Source: an uncultured Alphaproteobacteria bacterium (GTDB lineage Bacteria; Pseudomonadota; Alphaproteobacteria; Puniceispirillales; UBA1172). Taken from it: DNA of 5,469 nucleotides. Every line of letters starts with the position of its first letter. The stretch's first letter is position 1. This document shows, piece after piece, positions 1-5,469 of the stretch. The notes under the pieces were generated by a model that was given only the letters and a program-made list of their open reading frames with translations, was not told the origin of the DNA and searched no databases. Location of the stretch: the NCBI GenBank assembly GCA_937952245.1, contig CALFYS010000128.1:1-5469 (forward strand), given 5' to 3'. The translations under genes and the position numbers were made by a program.

Positions 1-1
1 C

Positions 2-46
2 ATGATCAAAAACTGGACATCAGCGGTGAAACCCCTTATCCCCTGA
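2..46 (+). CDS. Possible 3' tail of an unidentified upstream gene (partial)
   Basis: One plus-strand frame is open from the left edge to a TGA at 44-46 and would encode at least MIKNWTSAVKPLIP. This stop lies two bases before the rsmB ATG, a spacing typical of translationally coupled genes, and no Shine-Dalgarno site is visible for rsmB. That is the only support. Fourteen residues are too few to recognise a family. The rsmB frame is also open across this stretch, so the tail may not be real. Treat it as a placeholder for whatever gene lies to the left. Confidence 0.2.
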   Translation: MIKNWTSAVKPLIP

Positions 47-48
47 TC

Positions 49-1473
49 ATGAGTTCAAAACCGCCATCATCCAAAAAACCGTTTCGCCCACGGGTCAATT
101 ACGCCGACCGCCGCCGTAAGGCCAAACCCGCGGTATCATCGCGGCAGATCGTCCAAGATTTGATGCAAATGATCATCGGCAAGGGCCTGCCCCTGCAAGA
201 CGCGCTGAACCAACACGACGGCTGGAACAAGCTTGAGGATCGAGATCGCCGATTTGCCCGCCGCTTGATCACCATGGTCTTGCGCCACCACGGGGCGGCG
301 AAAGCGATTTTAAAAAGCCAAATGACAAAACCGCTGAACCGCCGCGATCGCAAAGCGGAAGCGATTTTAATCATGGCGGTGGTGGAATTGATCTGGGCGG
401 AAAGCGATAGCCATGCCGCCGTTGACCAAGCCGTGCGGTTGATGCGCAATGGCGGGTTTCGCCATTTAACAGGGCTGGCCAATGGCGTGTTGCGGAATAT
501 CGACCGCCGCCGTGATGAGATTAAAGCCATGCCAGAAGACCCGATGGTCAACGCGCCCGCGTGGTTGCAAGACGCTTTAACCCGCGATTGGGGGGCGCAA
601 GCCAGCACAATCATGGAAAGCCTTTTGATCCCGCCCGCCCTTGACATTCGCCCGAAAGACGATGCTGCGTCATGGGCGGAAAAACTGGGCGGTGTGGCCA
701 CGCCCCATGGCTCCATCCGATTGAGCGAAGGCCCCTTAAAAGGAAGAATGGTGACTGCCCTTGACGGTTATGATGACGGCGCGTGGTGGGTGCAGGATTC
801 CGCCGCCAGCCTGCCCGCCATGCTATTGGGCGACATTAAAGGCAAGCGCGTGATTGATTGTTGCGCCGCCCCCGGCGGGAAAACCGCCCAGATTATCGCA
901 TCAGGGGCGGAGGTCATTGCCCTTGATCAATCGGCGGAACGGATGAAAATCCTGAAGGCCAATATGACCCGCCTGAAGATGACCCCTGAAATTGTTGTTG
1001 CCGACGGCATGACCTATGAAACAGATGGTCTGGTGGACGCGGTTTTGCTGGACGCGCCGTGTTCGGCCACGGGCACCATCCGCCGTCGCCCTGATATTTT
1101 AAGCCATCAGAACCCCCCTGATCTAGCTCTTTTGAACCGTTTGCAAAAAGGGTTGTTAGCACAAGCCGCCACGTGGCTGAAGCCTGGGGGCGTGTTGGTC
1201 TATGCCACTTGTTCAATTTTAAAAGATGAAGGCGAGGCGATCATCCAATCCCTGCCCCCGTCCTTAAAACCGGTGGCGATCCGTGGTGAAGATGCCCCAG
1301 GGTTTACCATCACCCGAACCGATACGGATGCCATCCGGTTCATGCCTGACGCGCTGTCCGTATCACCAAAAGATGCACCCCTTGAGGAAACAGACAATCA
1401 AAATCTGGACAGAACCCGCAATATCCCGCAAGGTAATGATGGGTTTTTTATCGCCAAGTTTATTAAAATTTAG
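49..1473 (+). CDS. rsmB: 16S rRNA (cytosine-C5) methyltransferase, RsmB/Sun family
   Basis: This cytoplasmic enzyme transfers a methyl group from S-adenosylmethionine to C5 of a 16S rRNA cytosine (C967 in E. coli). Residues about 30-155 look like the NusB-type helical RNA-binding domain, including the DRDRRFARRL stretch typical of the family. The Rossmann methyltransferase domain follows. Motif I is VIDCCAAPGGKT (268-279), the acidic residue that binds the SAM ribose is D293, and D319 follows a further strand. Motif IV is DAPCSATGT with C338, and motif VI is YATCSI with C388. In this family C388 is the nucleophile and C338 releases the product. The C-terminus carries the usual DGFFIAKF strand. 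At 474 aa it is somewhat longer than E. coli RsmB (429), mostly through a basic, probably disordered N-terminal tail of about 33 residues rich in Lys, Arg and Ser. The ATG at 49 has no good Shine-Dalgarno site and the frame is open to the window edge, so a start further upstream cannot be excluded. All catalytic residues are present. Confidence 0.95.
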   Translation: MSSKPPSSKKPFRPRVNYADRRRKAKPAVSSRQIVQDLMQMIIGKGLPLQDALNQHDGWNKLEDRDRRFARRLITMVLRHHGAAKAILKSQMTKPLNRRDRKAEAILIMAVVELIWAESDSHAAVDQAVRLMRNGGFRHLTGLANGVLRNIDRRRDEIKAMPEDPMVNAPAWLQDALTRDWGAQASTIMESLLIPPALDIRPKDDAASWAEKLGGVATPHGSIRLSEGPLKGRMVTALDGYDDGAWWVQDSAASLPAMLLGDIKGKRVIDCCAAPGGKTAQIIASGAEVIALDQSAERMKILKANMTRLKMTPEIVVADGMTYETDGLVDAVLLDAPCSATGTIRRRPDILSHQNPPDLALLNRLQKGLLAQAATWLKPGGVLVYATCSILKDEGEAIIQSLPPSLKPVAIRGEDAPGFTITRTDTDAIRFMPDALSVSPKDAPLEETDNQNLDRTRNIPQGNDGFFIAKFIKI

Positions 1474-1478
1474 AGGGG
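1472..1478 (+). promoter_or_regulatory. Ribosome binding site deciding the GTG start of the heparinase-like gene
   Basis: AGAGGGG overlaps the rsmB TAG stop (1471-1473) and lies 6 bases before a GTG at 1485. It supports GTG as the start codon. It also suggests that translation of the second gene is linked to termination on the first, so the two are probably co-transcribed. Confidence 0.65.
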
Positions 1479-1484
1479 TTTACC

Positions 1485-3167
1485 GTGCTTGAAGACTGGT
1501 CAGTTTCGCGGATACAAAGCATGATCCGGCGTTCTGCGTTTTCGCCTTACCGTTCGATCAGCACCGCTATCCCCAATCATTGGCTGCCCAGCGACCCTTG
1601 GAGGGGCCAAGCGACCTTAGGTCAGCCTCTTGCCTCTGGCAGTCACCCGAAAGAGATTGCCGATGACCAATGGCATGATTTTTCATGGCTTCGGCATATG
1701 CGCGAATACGGCGGCAATCAAGCCCGAACACTGGCGCGGCGTTTTATCACCGAATGGATTGACCAACATTATCGCTGGTCGCAAGAGATATGGCACCCGC
1801 AATTGATCAGCAAAAGGCTGAAAAACTTGATCCTGACATGGGATTGGTACGGCGCGTCTGCCAGCACATCGCAACAACAGATGATCATCACCGCCATGGG
1901 CATTCAACGCTTTGCCCTTTCCAAAGATTGGCGCAAATTAACCAACAGCAACAATCGCATTGATGCTTTATCAGCCTTGGTGATGGCCACCGCGTTTTTA
2001 AACCCTGATGATACAGACCACGCCATTGTCGATGATTTAATGGAAGCCCATCTTGAATTGCTCTTGGCGGATGGATGCCACGCCAGCCGGCAACCTGACC
2101 TGCATCTTGATTTAATGCAGAAATTAATCGAAACCCGCATAGGCCTAGGGGCATTGGCAAGCCTGCAATCGCCTGCCCCAACCGAGGTGCCAAAGACCGA
2201 TCAAAAACTTCATCCGTTGCAAGACCACTTGATCACCCTTGATGACAGCATCACCCGCATGGGGGCGGTGGCGCGGATGTGGCGGCACGCCGATGGTCAG
2301 TTCATGCGGATTTTAGGCAGTCGGGAAATTCAACCTGACCATATTGAAGACATTCTTGATCGCGCGGGGCCAAAAGGGCGCATTTCCACCCATGCCAGCG
2401 ATGCTGGATTTATCCGCATGGCCAGCGGCCGTTCTGTTTTAATGCTCAACACAAGTCCCGCGCCTTGGGCCTTGCCGATGGTGATGGCGGCGGGCGGGCG
2501 CGCGGATGCTGGTGCTTTGGCCATGGAATTTTCCAACGGCAGCAATCCAATTATCATCAACGCCGGGCAATCCAAATCATTTGAACTAGACTTGCCTGAC
2601 CTGGCCGAAGCCTTAAGAGGCACGGCGGCGTTTTCGACATTATCGGTGGATCGCATCAACGCATCGGACACGAAATCAGACACTATCCATGGCCGCCACG
2701 CCACCGCCGAAAGCGCGGAAACTGGCCCCGCGTCAGGCGGCTTGCTGGCGGAAGCCAAGCACAGCGGCTATGAAAAAAGCCATGGGTTGATCCATCAACG
2801 GCGGGTTTTTCTGGCCACTGGCGGTAATGATTTGCGCGGTGAGGATACATTGCTTTACACTGGCGCCCCGGGGTTAATCCCTGACCAAGCCACCATCCGC
2901 TTTCATCTTCACCCTAAAATTAAAGCCAGTCTTTCCATGGGCGGCAATGTGATTTTGCGCTTGCCAGGCGGCGCGTCGCCTTGGAATTTCAAAGCCTCCG
3001 GCGGTGAGATTAGCATCGAAGACAGCGTCATCCTTGGCCAAGATGGGCTGGAGAAATGTTTGCAAATCACCTTGACCGTGCCGCTGTCGATGATCCGGCA
3101 GGATTATCATAAAACCGTTAAATGGGCGTTGCGGCGGCAACCGCCAGCGGCGAAAAAATCAACCTGA
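1485..3167 (+). CDS. Heparinase II/III family protein, substrate unknown
   Basis: The protein resembles the alphaproteobacterial heparinase II/III group (polysaccharide lyase-like). The substrate and true reaction of these chromosomal copies are unknown to me. Residues about 50-260 form a helical region expected to be the alpha-toroid, with the family-like stretches WHPQLISKRLKN and ADGCHASRQP (195-204). The C-terminal part, about 300-545, is the predicted beta-sandwich. It begins around DAGFIRMASGRSVLMLN (306-322) and includes GYEKSHGLIHQRR (428-440, with H433 and H437) and DLRGED (449-454). No signal peptide or membrane segment is visible at the N-terminus (MLEDWSVSRIQSMIRR), so a cytoplasmic location is likely, unlike secreted heparinases. 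The start is a GTG with a good ribosome binding site, 11 bases after the rsmB stop. As I remember relatives, a His is expected where D341 stands (ADAGALAMEF) and another where F383 stands (AAFSTL). If so, lyase activity may be altered or lost. Family assignment is firm; enzymatic role is not. Confidence 0.88.
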   Translation: MLEDWSVSRIQSMIRRSAFSPYRSISTAIPNHWLPSDPWRGQATLGQPLASGSHPKEIADDQWHDFSWLRHMREYGGNQARTLARRFITEWIDQHYRWSQEIWHPQLISKRLKNLILTWDWYGASASTSQQQMIITAMGIQRFALSKDWRKLTNSNNRIDALSALVMATAFLNPDDTDHAIVDDLMEAHLELLLADGCHASRQPDLHLDLMQKLIETRIGLGALASLQSPAPTEVPKTDQKLHPLQDHLITLDDSITRMGAVARMWRHADGQFMRILGSREIQPDHIEDILDRAGPKGRISTHASDAGFIRMASGRSVLMLNTSPAPWALPMVMAAGGRADAGALAMEFSNGSNPIIINAGQSKSFELDLPDLAEALRGTAAFSTLSVDRINASDTKSDTIHGRHATAESAETGPASGGLLAEAKHSGYEKSHGLIHQRRVFLATGGNDLRGEDTLLYTGAPGLIPDQATIRFHLHPKIKASLSMGGNVILRLPGGASPWNFKASGGEISIEDSVILGQDGLEKCLQITLTVPLSMIRQDYHKTVKWALRRQPPAAKKST

Positions 3168-3193
3168 CATCGGTTCATGCCAACACCCCGCCC

Positions 3194-3222
3194 TTGACCA
3201 GAGCAGACCCAGTCAGGCAAAT
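3194..3222 (+). promoter_or_regulatory. Weak candidate sigma70-type promoter for purH
   Basis: TTGACC (3194-3199) matches five of six bases of the -35 consensus. A 17-base spacer leads to GCAAAT (3217-3222), which matches only three of six bases of the -10 consensus. Position relative to purH (start at 3266) would be suitable. The poor -10 box makes this a tentative call. No PurR-like operator is seen. Confidence 0.25.
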
Positions 3223-3255
3223 AGAGAACACAAAAACCTGAACGCAATCATCATC

Positions 3256-3259
3256 GAGA
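3256..3259 (+). promoter_or_regulatory. Weak ribosome binding site of purH
   Basis: GAGA lies 6 bases before the ATG at 3266. It is a short match to the anti-Shine-Dalgarno sequence, but well spaced. The purH start is mainly supported by alignment of the N-terminus (KRALISVSDKTG, residues 7-18) with the family. Confidence 0.4.
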
Positions 3260-3265
3260 CCCATT

Positions 3266-4849
3266 ATGACAACCACCCCGATCAAACGCGCGTTAATCTC
3301 AGTTTCCGATAAAACAGGGATAGAAGATTTTGCCCGCCGCCTTAACGCCATGGGTGTTGAGATTATCTCCACCGGCGGGACGGCGAAATTGCTGGCGGAT
3401 CAAGGCCTTGATGTGATCGCTGTTGCTGATGTCACGGGCGCGGCGGAAATGATGGATGGCCGCGTGAAAACCCTCAATCCAAAGATTCATGGCGGTATTC
3501 TGGCGCGGCGCGATAATGACAGCCACCTTGCCGATATGGCGCGGGAAGATATTACAGGCATTGATTTGGTGGTGGTTAATCTCTACCCGTTTGGCGCGAC
3601 CTTGGCGCGGCCTGATGCCAGTCGTGATGATTTGGTGGAAAATATTGATATTGGCGGGCCTGCCATGATCCGCGCGGCGGCGAAGAATCATGATTTCGTC
3701 ACCATCATCACCGATGCTGGTGATTATGAAACCGTCTTGGATGACATGGCCAATGGCGGGGTAAAAGAAGCAACCCGCCGCCGTCTTGCCGCCAAAGCCT
3801 TTGCCCATACCGCGCATTATGACAGCACCATCTCCGGCTGGATGCGCGATCAAGGCGAGGATGATGCTCTGCCCCAAAACCTGAGCCTTGGTGGGCATTT
3901 GGTGCAAATGATGCGCTATGGTGAAAACCCCCATCAAGACGCGGGGCTGTACCGAATGGCGAGCCGCGATCCCCGCCCCGGCGTTCTCAATGCCGAACAA
4001 ATCCAAGGCAAGCCGCTTAGCTTTAACAATATTAATGACACTGATGCTGCCTTTGAATTGGTGGCGGAATTTGACGCCCCCAGCATCGCCATCATCAAAC
4101 ACGCCAACCCTTGCGGCGTGGCCAGCCATGATGATCTGACGAAAGCGTGGCAAGCGGCATTGGCTTCTGATCCTGTGTCGGCTTTTGGCGGGATCATCGC
4201 TTTAAACCGGCCGCTTAACGGAAAATTAGCCCAAGAGATCACCAGTATTTTCACCGAAGTCGTGATCGCCCCTGATGCCGATGACGAGGCGAAAGCCATC
4301 ATGGCGGCGAAGCCGAATTTGCGATTGTTAGTCACCGGTGAAATGCCTGACCCTGCCGCCTCAGGCTTGGTGTTCCGCAATGTTGCGGGCGGGTTTTTGG
4401 CCCAAAGCCGCGATGCCGGACGACCCAGCACGCTTGACCTCAAATGCGTCACGAAACGGCAACCCAGCGCAGATGAAATGCGCGATTTGATCTTTGCCAT
4501 GACCGTGGCGAAACACGTCAAATCAAACGCCATTGTCTATGCCAAAGACAAGGCCACCGTCGGGATTGGCGCAGGCCAGATGTCACGCCTTGATTCCAGC
4601 CGTATCGCCGCCAGAAAAGCCGAGGATTTAGCCGAGAACAAAGGGCTGGATCAATCGCCTGTGATTGGTTCGGTGGTGGCGTCAGATGCGTTTTTTCCCT
4701 TTGCCGATGGGCTGTTGGCGGCGGCTAACGCGGGCGCAACCGCGGTTATTCAGCCCGGCGGTTCGGTCAAAGATGATGAGGTGATCGCCGCCGCTGATGA
4801 AGCAGGATTGGCCATGGTCTTCACCGGAATGCGGCATTTCCGCCACTAA
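3266..4849 (+). CDS. purH: Bifunctional AICAR formyltransferase / IMP cyclohydrolase
   Basis: PurH carries out the last two steps of de novo purine synthesis in the cytoplasm: AICAR is formylated with 10-formyltetrahydrofolate to FAICAR, which is then cyclised to IMP. The N-terminal MGS-like cyclohydrolase domain (about 1-150) shows SVSDKTG (12-18), STGGTA (35-40) and MDGRVKTLNPKIHGG (63-77), which includes the conserved R66 and K68. The formyltransferase domain follows with MRYGENPHQ (216-224), LSFNNIND (251-258) and KHANPCG (278-284), in which K278 and H279 correspond to the catalytic Lys-His pair. Further on are SAFGGIIALNR and, near the end, ASDAFFPF and QPGGSVKDDEVI. It ends in the family's typical MRHFRH. 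At 527 aa it is the normal full length (E. coli 529) with no missing key residue seen. It is the last gene of the plus-strand cluster and is convergent with mutY. Its stop codon lies in the first unit of a tandem repeat (4836-4878). Confidence 0.98.
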   Translation: MTTTPIKRALISVSDKTGIEDFARRLNAMGVEIISTGGTAKLLADQGLDVIAVADVTGAAEMMDGRVKTLNPKIHGGILARRDNDSHLADMAREDITGIDLVVVNLYPFGATLARPDASRDDLVENIDIGGPAMIRAAAKNHDFVTIITDAGDYETVLDDMANGGVKEATRRRLAAKAFAHTAHYDSTISGWMRDQGEDDALPQNLSLGGHLVQMMRYGENPHQDAGLYRMASRDPRPGVLNAEQIQGKPLSFNNINDTDAAFELVAEFDAPSIAIIKHANPCGVASHDDLTKAWQAALASDPVSAFGGIIALNRPLNGKLAQEITSIFTEVVIAPDADDEAKAIMAAKPNLRLLVTGEMPDPAASGLVFRNVAGGFLAQSRDAGRPSTLDLKCVTKRQPSADEMRDLIFAMTVAKHVKSNAIVYAKDKATVGIGAGQMSRLDSSRIAARKAEDLAENKGLDQSPVIGSVVASDAFFPFADGLLAAANAGATAVIQPGGSVKDDEVIAAADEAGLAMVFTGMRHFRH

Positions 4850-4878
4850 TATTTCCGCCATTAAGATTTCTGCTTAAG
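4836..4878 (+). repeat. Three-unit imperfect tandem repeat across the purH stop codon
   Basis: The units are ATTTCCGCCACTAAT (4836-4850), ATTTCCGCCATTAAG (4851-4865) and ATTTCTGCTTAAG (4866-4878). Units 1 and 2 differ at two of 15 bases; unit 3 is 2 bases shorter with one further C-to-T change. Unit 1 encodes the conserved end of PurH (HFRH plus stop), so it is probably the ancestral copy and the others later duplications. Because the unit is 15 bases, the second copy stays in frame and carries a second in-frame TAA (4862-4864). The repeat fills most of the 45-base gap to the mutY stop. Confidence 0.75.
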
Positions 4879-4894
4879 GGGATTTTGAGGGGGA

Positions 4895-5469
4895 TTACGT
4901 TTCCGCCCAAACCCCAGCCAACCGTGCTGTTTTCACCATCACCGTGGGCAAAGCCATCTTCGGCAAATCCGCCAGCGCAACCCATCGCCATTGCGGCGGC
5001 AAATCTGTTGTTTGGCCCGCGGTTTCAATCTTTTCAATATCCAGAATAACCCTGAAATGGCTGAAAATATGCTCAGCCTGTTGGTTAAGTTTTTGCCCTT
5101 GGCCAAAACGGGCTCTGAATTGCCCACTGGGGCTGTCTTCGGCAATTGGATAATCCACAACCCCCACCCTGCCATCGGCCCATGCGCTGCCCGGAAAGAC
5201 ATCAAGCCCCCCAAGCATCCCTTGGTCAGGGCGGCGTTCCACAATGATATGCCCATCACCATCGGTGATGATCAAGGCTGTACCCCGACGATCCGGCCTT
5301 TGTTTTTTCGGCAATTTCCGTGGCAATACCGCCGCCGCCACTCCCGTGGTGGCGCAAGTGGATGAAAGCGGGCAAATCAAACACGACGGCAAGGTCAGCC
5401 CTTCGCCCGTGGCCTCCATCGCTTCAGCGTCTGATTGTTTGCTCTCTAAATTTTTTTGGGGCTTTTTTG
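4895..5469 (-). CDS. mutY: Adenine DNA glycosylase MutY, C-terminal part (5' end beyond the window)
   Basis: MutY removes adenine mispaired with 8-oxoguanine in base excision repair. Only the last 190 residues are visible; the frame is open to the right edge, so the catalytic HhH-GPD domain lies outside. An ATG at 5419 is internal and unlikely to be the start. Numbering from the first whole codon (5467), three cysteines of the 4Fe-4S site are present as CLICPLSSTC (C29, C32, C38). The expected first cysteine, seven residues before C29, is instead E22, and no Cys occurs in the 28 residues before C29. A linker leads to the Nudix-like domain that recognises 8-oxoguanine: IIVERRPDQGMLGGLDVFPG (74-93), then the diagnostic FSH at 135-137, within HIFSHFRV, and WRWVALADLP near the end. 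The Nudix hydrolase box is absent, as expected for MutY. The stop is a TAA, 45 bases from the purH stop, convergent. Confidence 0.92.
   Translation of the reverse strand, partial: KKPQKNLESKQSDAEAMEATGEGLTLPSCLICPLSSTCATTGVAAAVLPRKLPKKQRPDRRGTALIITDGDGHIIVERRPDQGMLGGLDVFPGSAWADGRVGVVDYPIAEDSPSGQFRARFGQGQKLNQQAEHIFSHFRVILDIEKIETAGQTTDLPPQWRWVALADLPKMALPTVMVKTARLAGVWAET

Larger units (their letters stand above)
3168..3265 (+). other. Intergenic spacer between the heparinase-like gene and purH
   Basis: This 98-base stretch carries no convincing ORF of its own. I found no strong hairpin, no terminator with a T-run and no recognisable riboswitch. It holds the weak candidate promoter and ribosome binding site listed separately. 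Without a terminator, read-through from the two genes upstream into purH is likely. Confidence 0.6.

Noticed and set aside
1..3. Possible minus-strand start codon at the left edge (divergent gene)
   Set aside because: Only the start codon would be inside the window and no well-spaced ribosome binding site precedes it.
99..716. Open frame of 205 codons on the minus strand inside rsmB
   Set aside because: It is antisense to the NusB-like and linker part of RsmB, with low-complexity Ser/Arg-rich translation and no family resemblance.
3299..4153. Long open frame of 284 codons on the minus strand inside purH
   Set aside because: It is fully antisense to a textbook PurH and its translation shows no recognisable domain. 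Such shadows are expected from the codon use of the sense gene.
3934..4533. Open frame of 199 codons on the minus strand inside purH
   Set aside because: It is antisense to conserved formyltransferase motifs, so the sense frame explains the sequence.
4861..4877. Inverted repeat TTAAG - 7 bases - CTTAA as a bidirectional terminator for purH and mutY
   Set aside because: The stem is only 5 bp and AT-rich, with no T-run on either side. It is better explained as a by-product of the tandem repeat.
4991..5365. Plus-strand open frame of 124 codons opposite mutY
   Set aside because: The minus strand here encodes clear MutY motifs (cluster cysteines, Nudix-like domain, FSH); the plus-strand translation shows none.
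5417..5419. ATG at 5419 as the true start of a short Nudix protein
   Set aside because: The frame is open upstream to the window edge, and the C-terminal cluster cysteines and FSH motif identify it as the end of MutY rather than a stand-alone Nudix hydrolase; the Nudix box is also absent.

Overview
The window looks like an ordinary chromosomal segment of an alphaproteobacterium. GC is moderate (mid-50s percent by eye), codon use is even across all genes, and the gene order is an RsmB-type rRNA methyltransferase, then a cytoplasmic-looking heparinase II/III family protein, then purH. From memory, that order recurs in Alphaproteobacteria (inference from remembered genomes, not a search). No plasmid, phage, IS, CRISPR, tRNA or rRNA signal is visible.

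Layout: (1) Positions 1-48 are too short to identify. A frame stopping at 46 may be the tail of an upstream gene, and the rsmB frame is itself open to the left edge. (2) 49-1473 (+) is rsmB, a 16S rRNA m5C methyltransferase with a NusB-like N-terminal domain and all expected catalytic motifs. (3) 1485-3167 (+) is a heparinase II/III-like protein of 560 aa. It starts at a GTG with a Shine-Dalgarno site lying over the rsmB stop codon. (4) 3168-3265 is a 98-bp spacer with a weak candidate promoter. (5) 3266-4849 (+) is a complete purH, the bifunctional enzyme of the last two steps of IMP synthesis. (6) 4850-4894 is a short convergent gap that begins inside a three-copy tandem repeat overlapping the purH stop codon. 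(7) 5469-4895 (-) is the C-terminal half of mutY, cut by the right edge.

The three plus-strand genes probably form one transcription unit (rRNA modification, an enzyme of unknown substrate, purine synthesis), perhaps with an extra promoter before purH. mutY converges on them from the other side. No wholly new system is visible. The points most worth checking are an apparently expanded or Cys-depleted iron-sulfur cluster loop in MutY, two expected histidines that seem to be replaced in the heparinase-like protein, and the tandem triplication at the purH stop codon.
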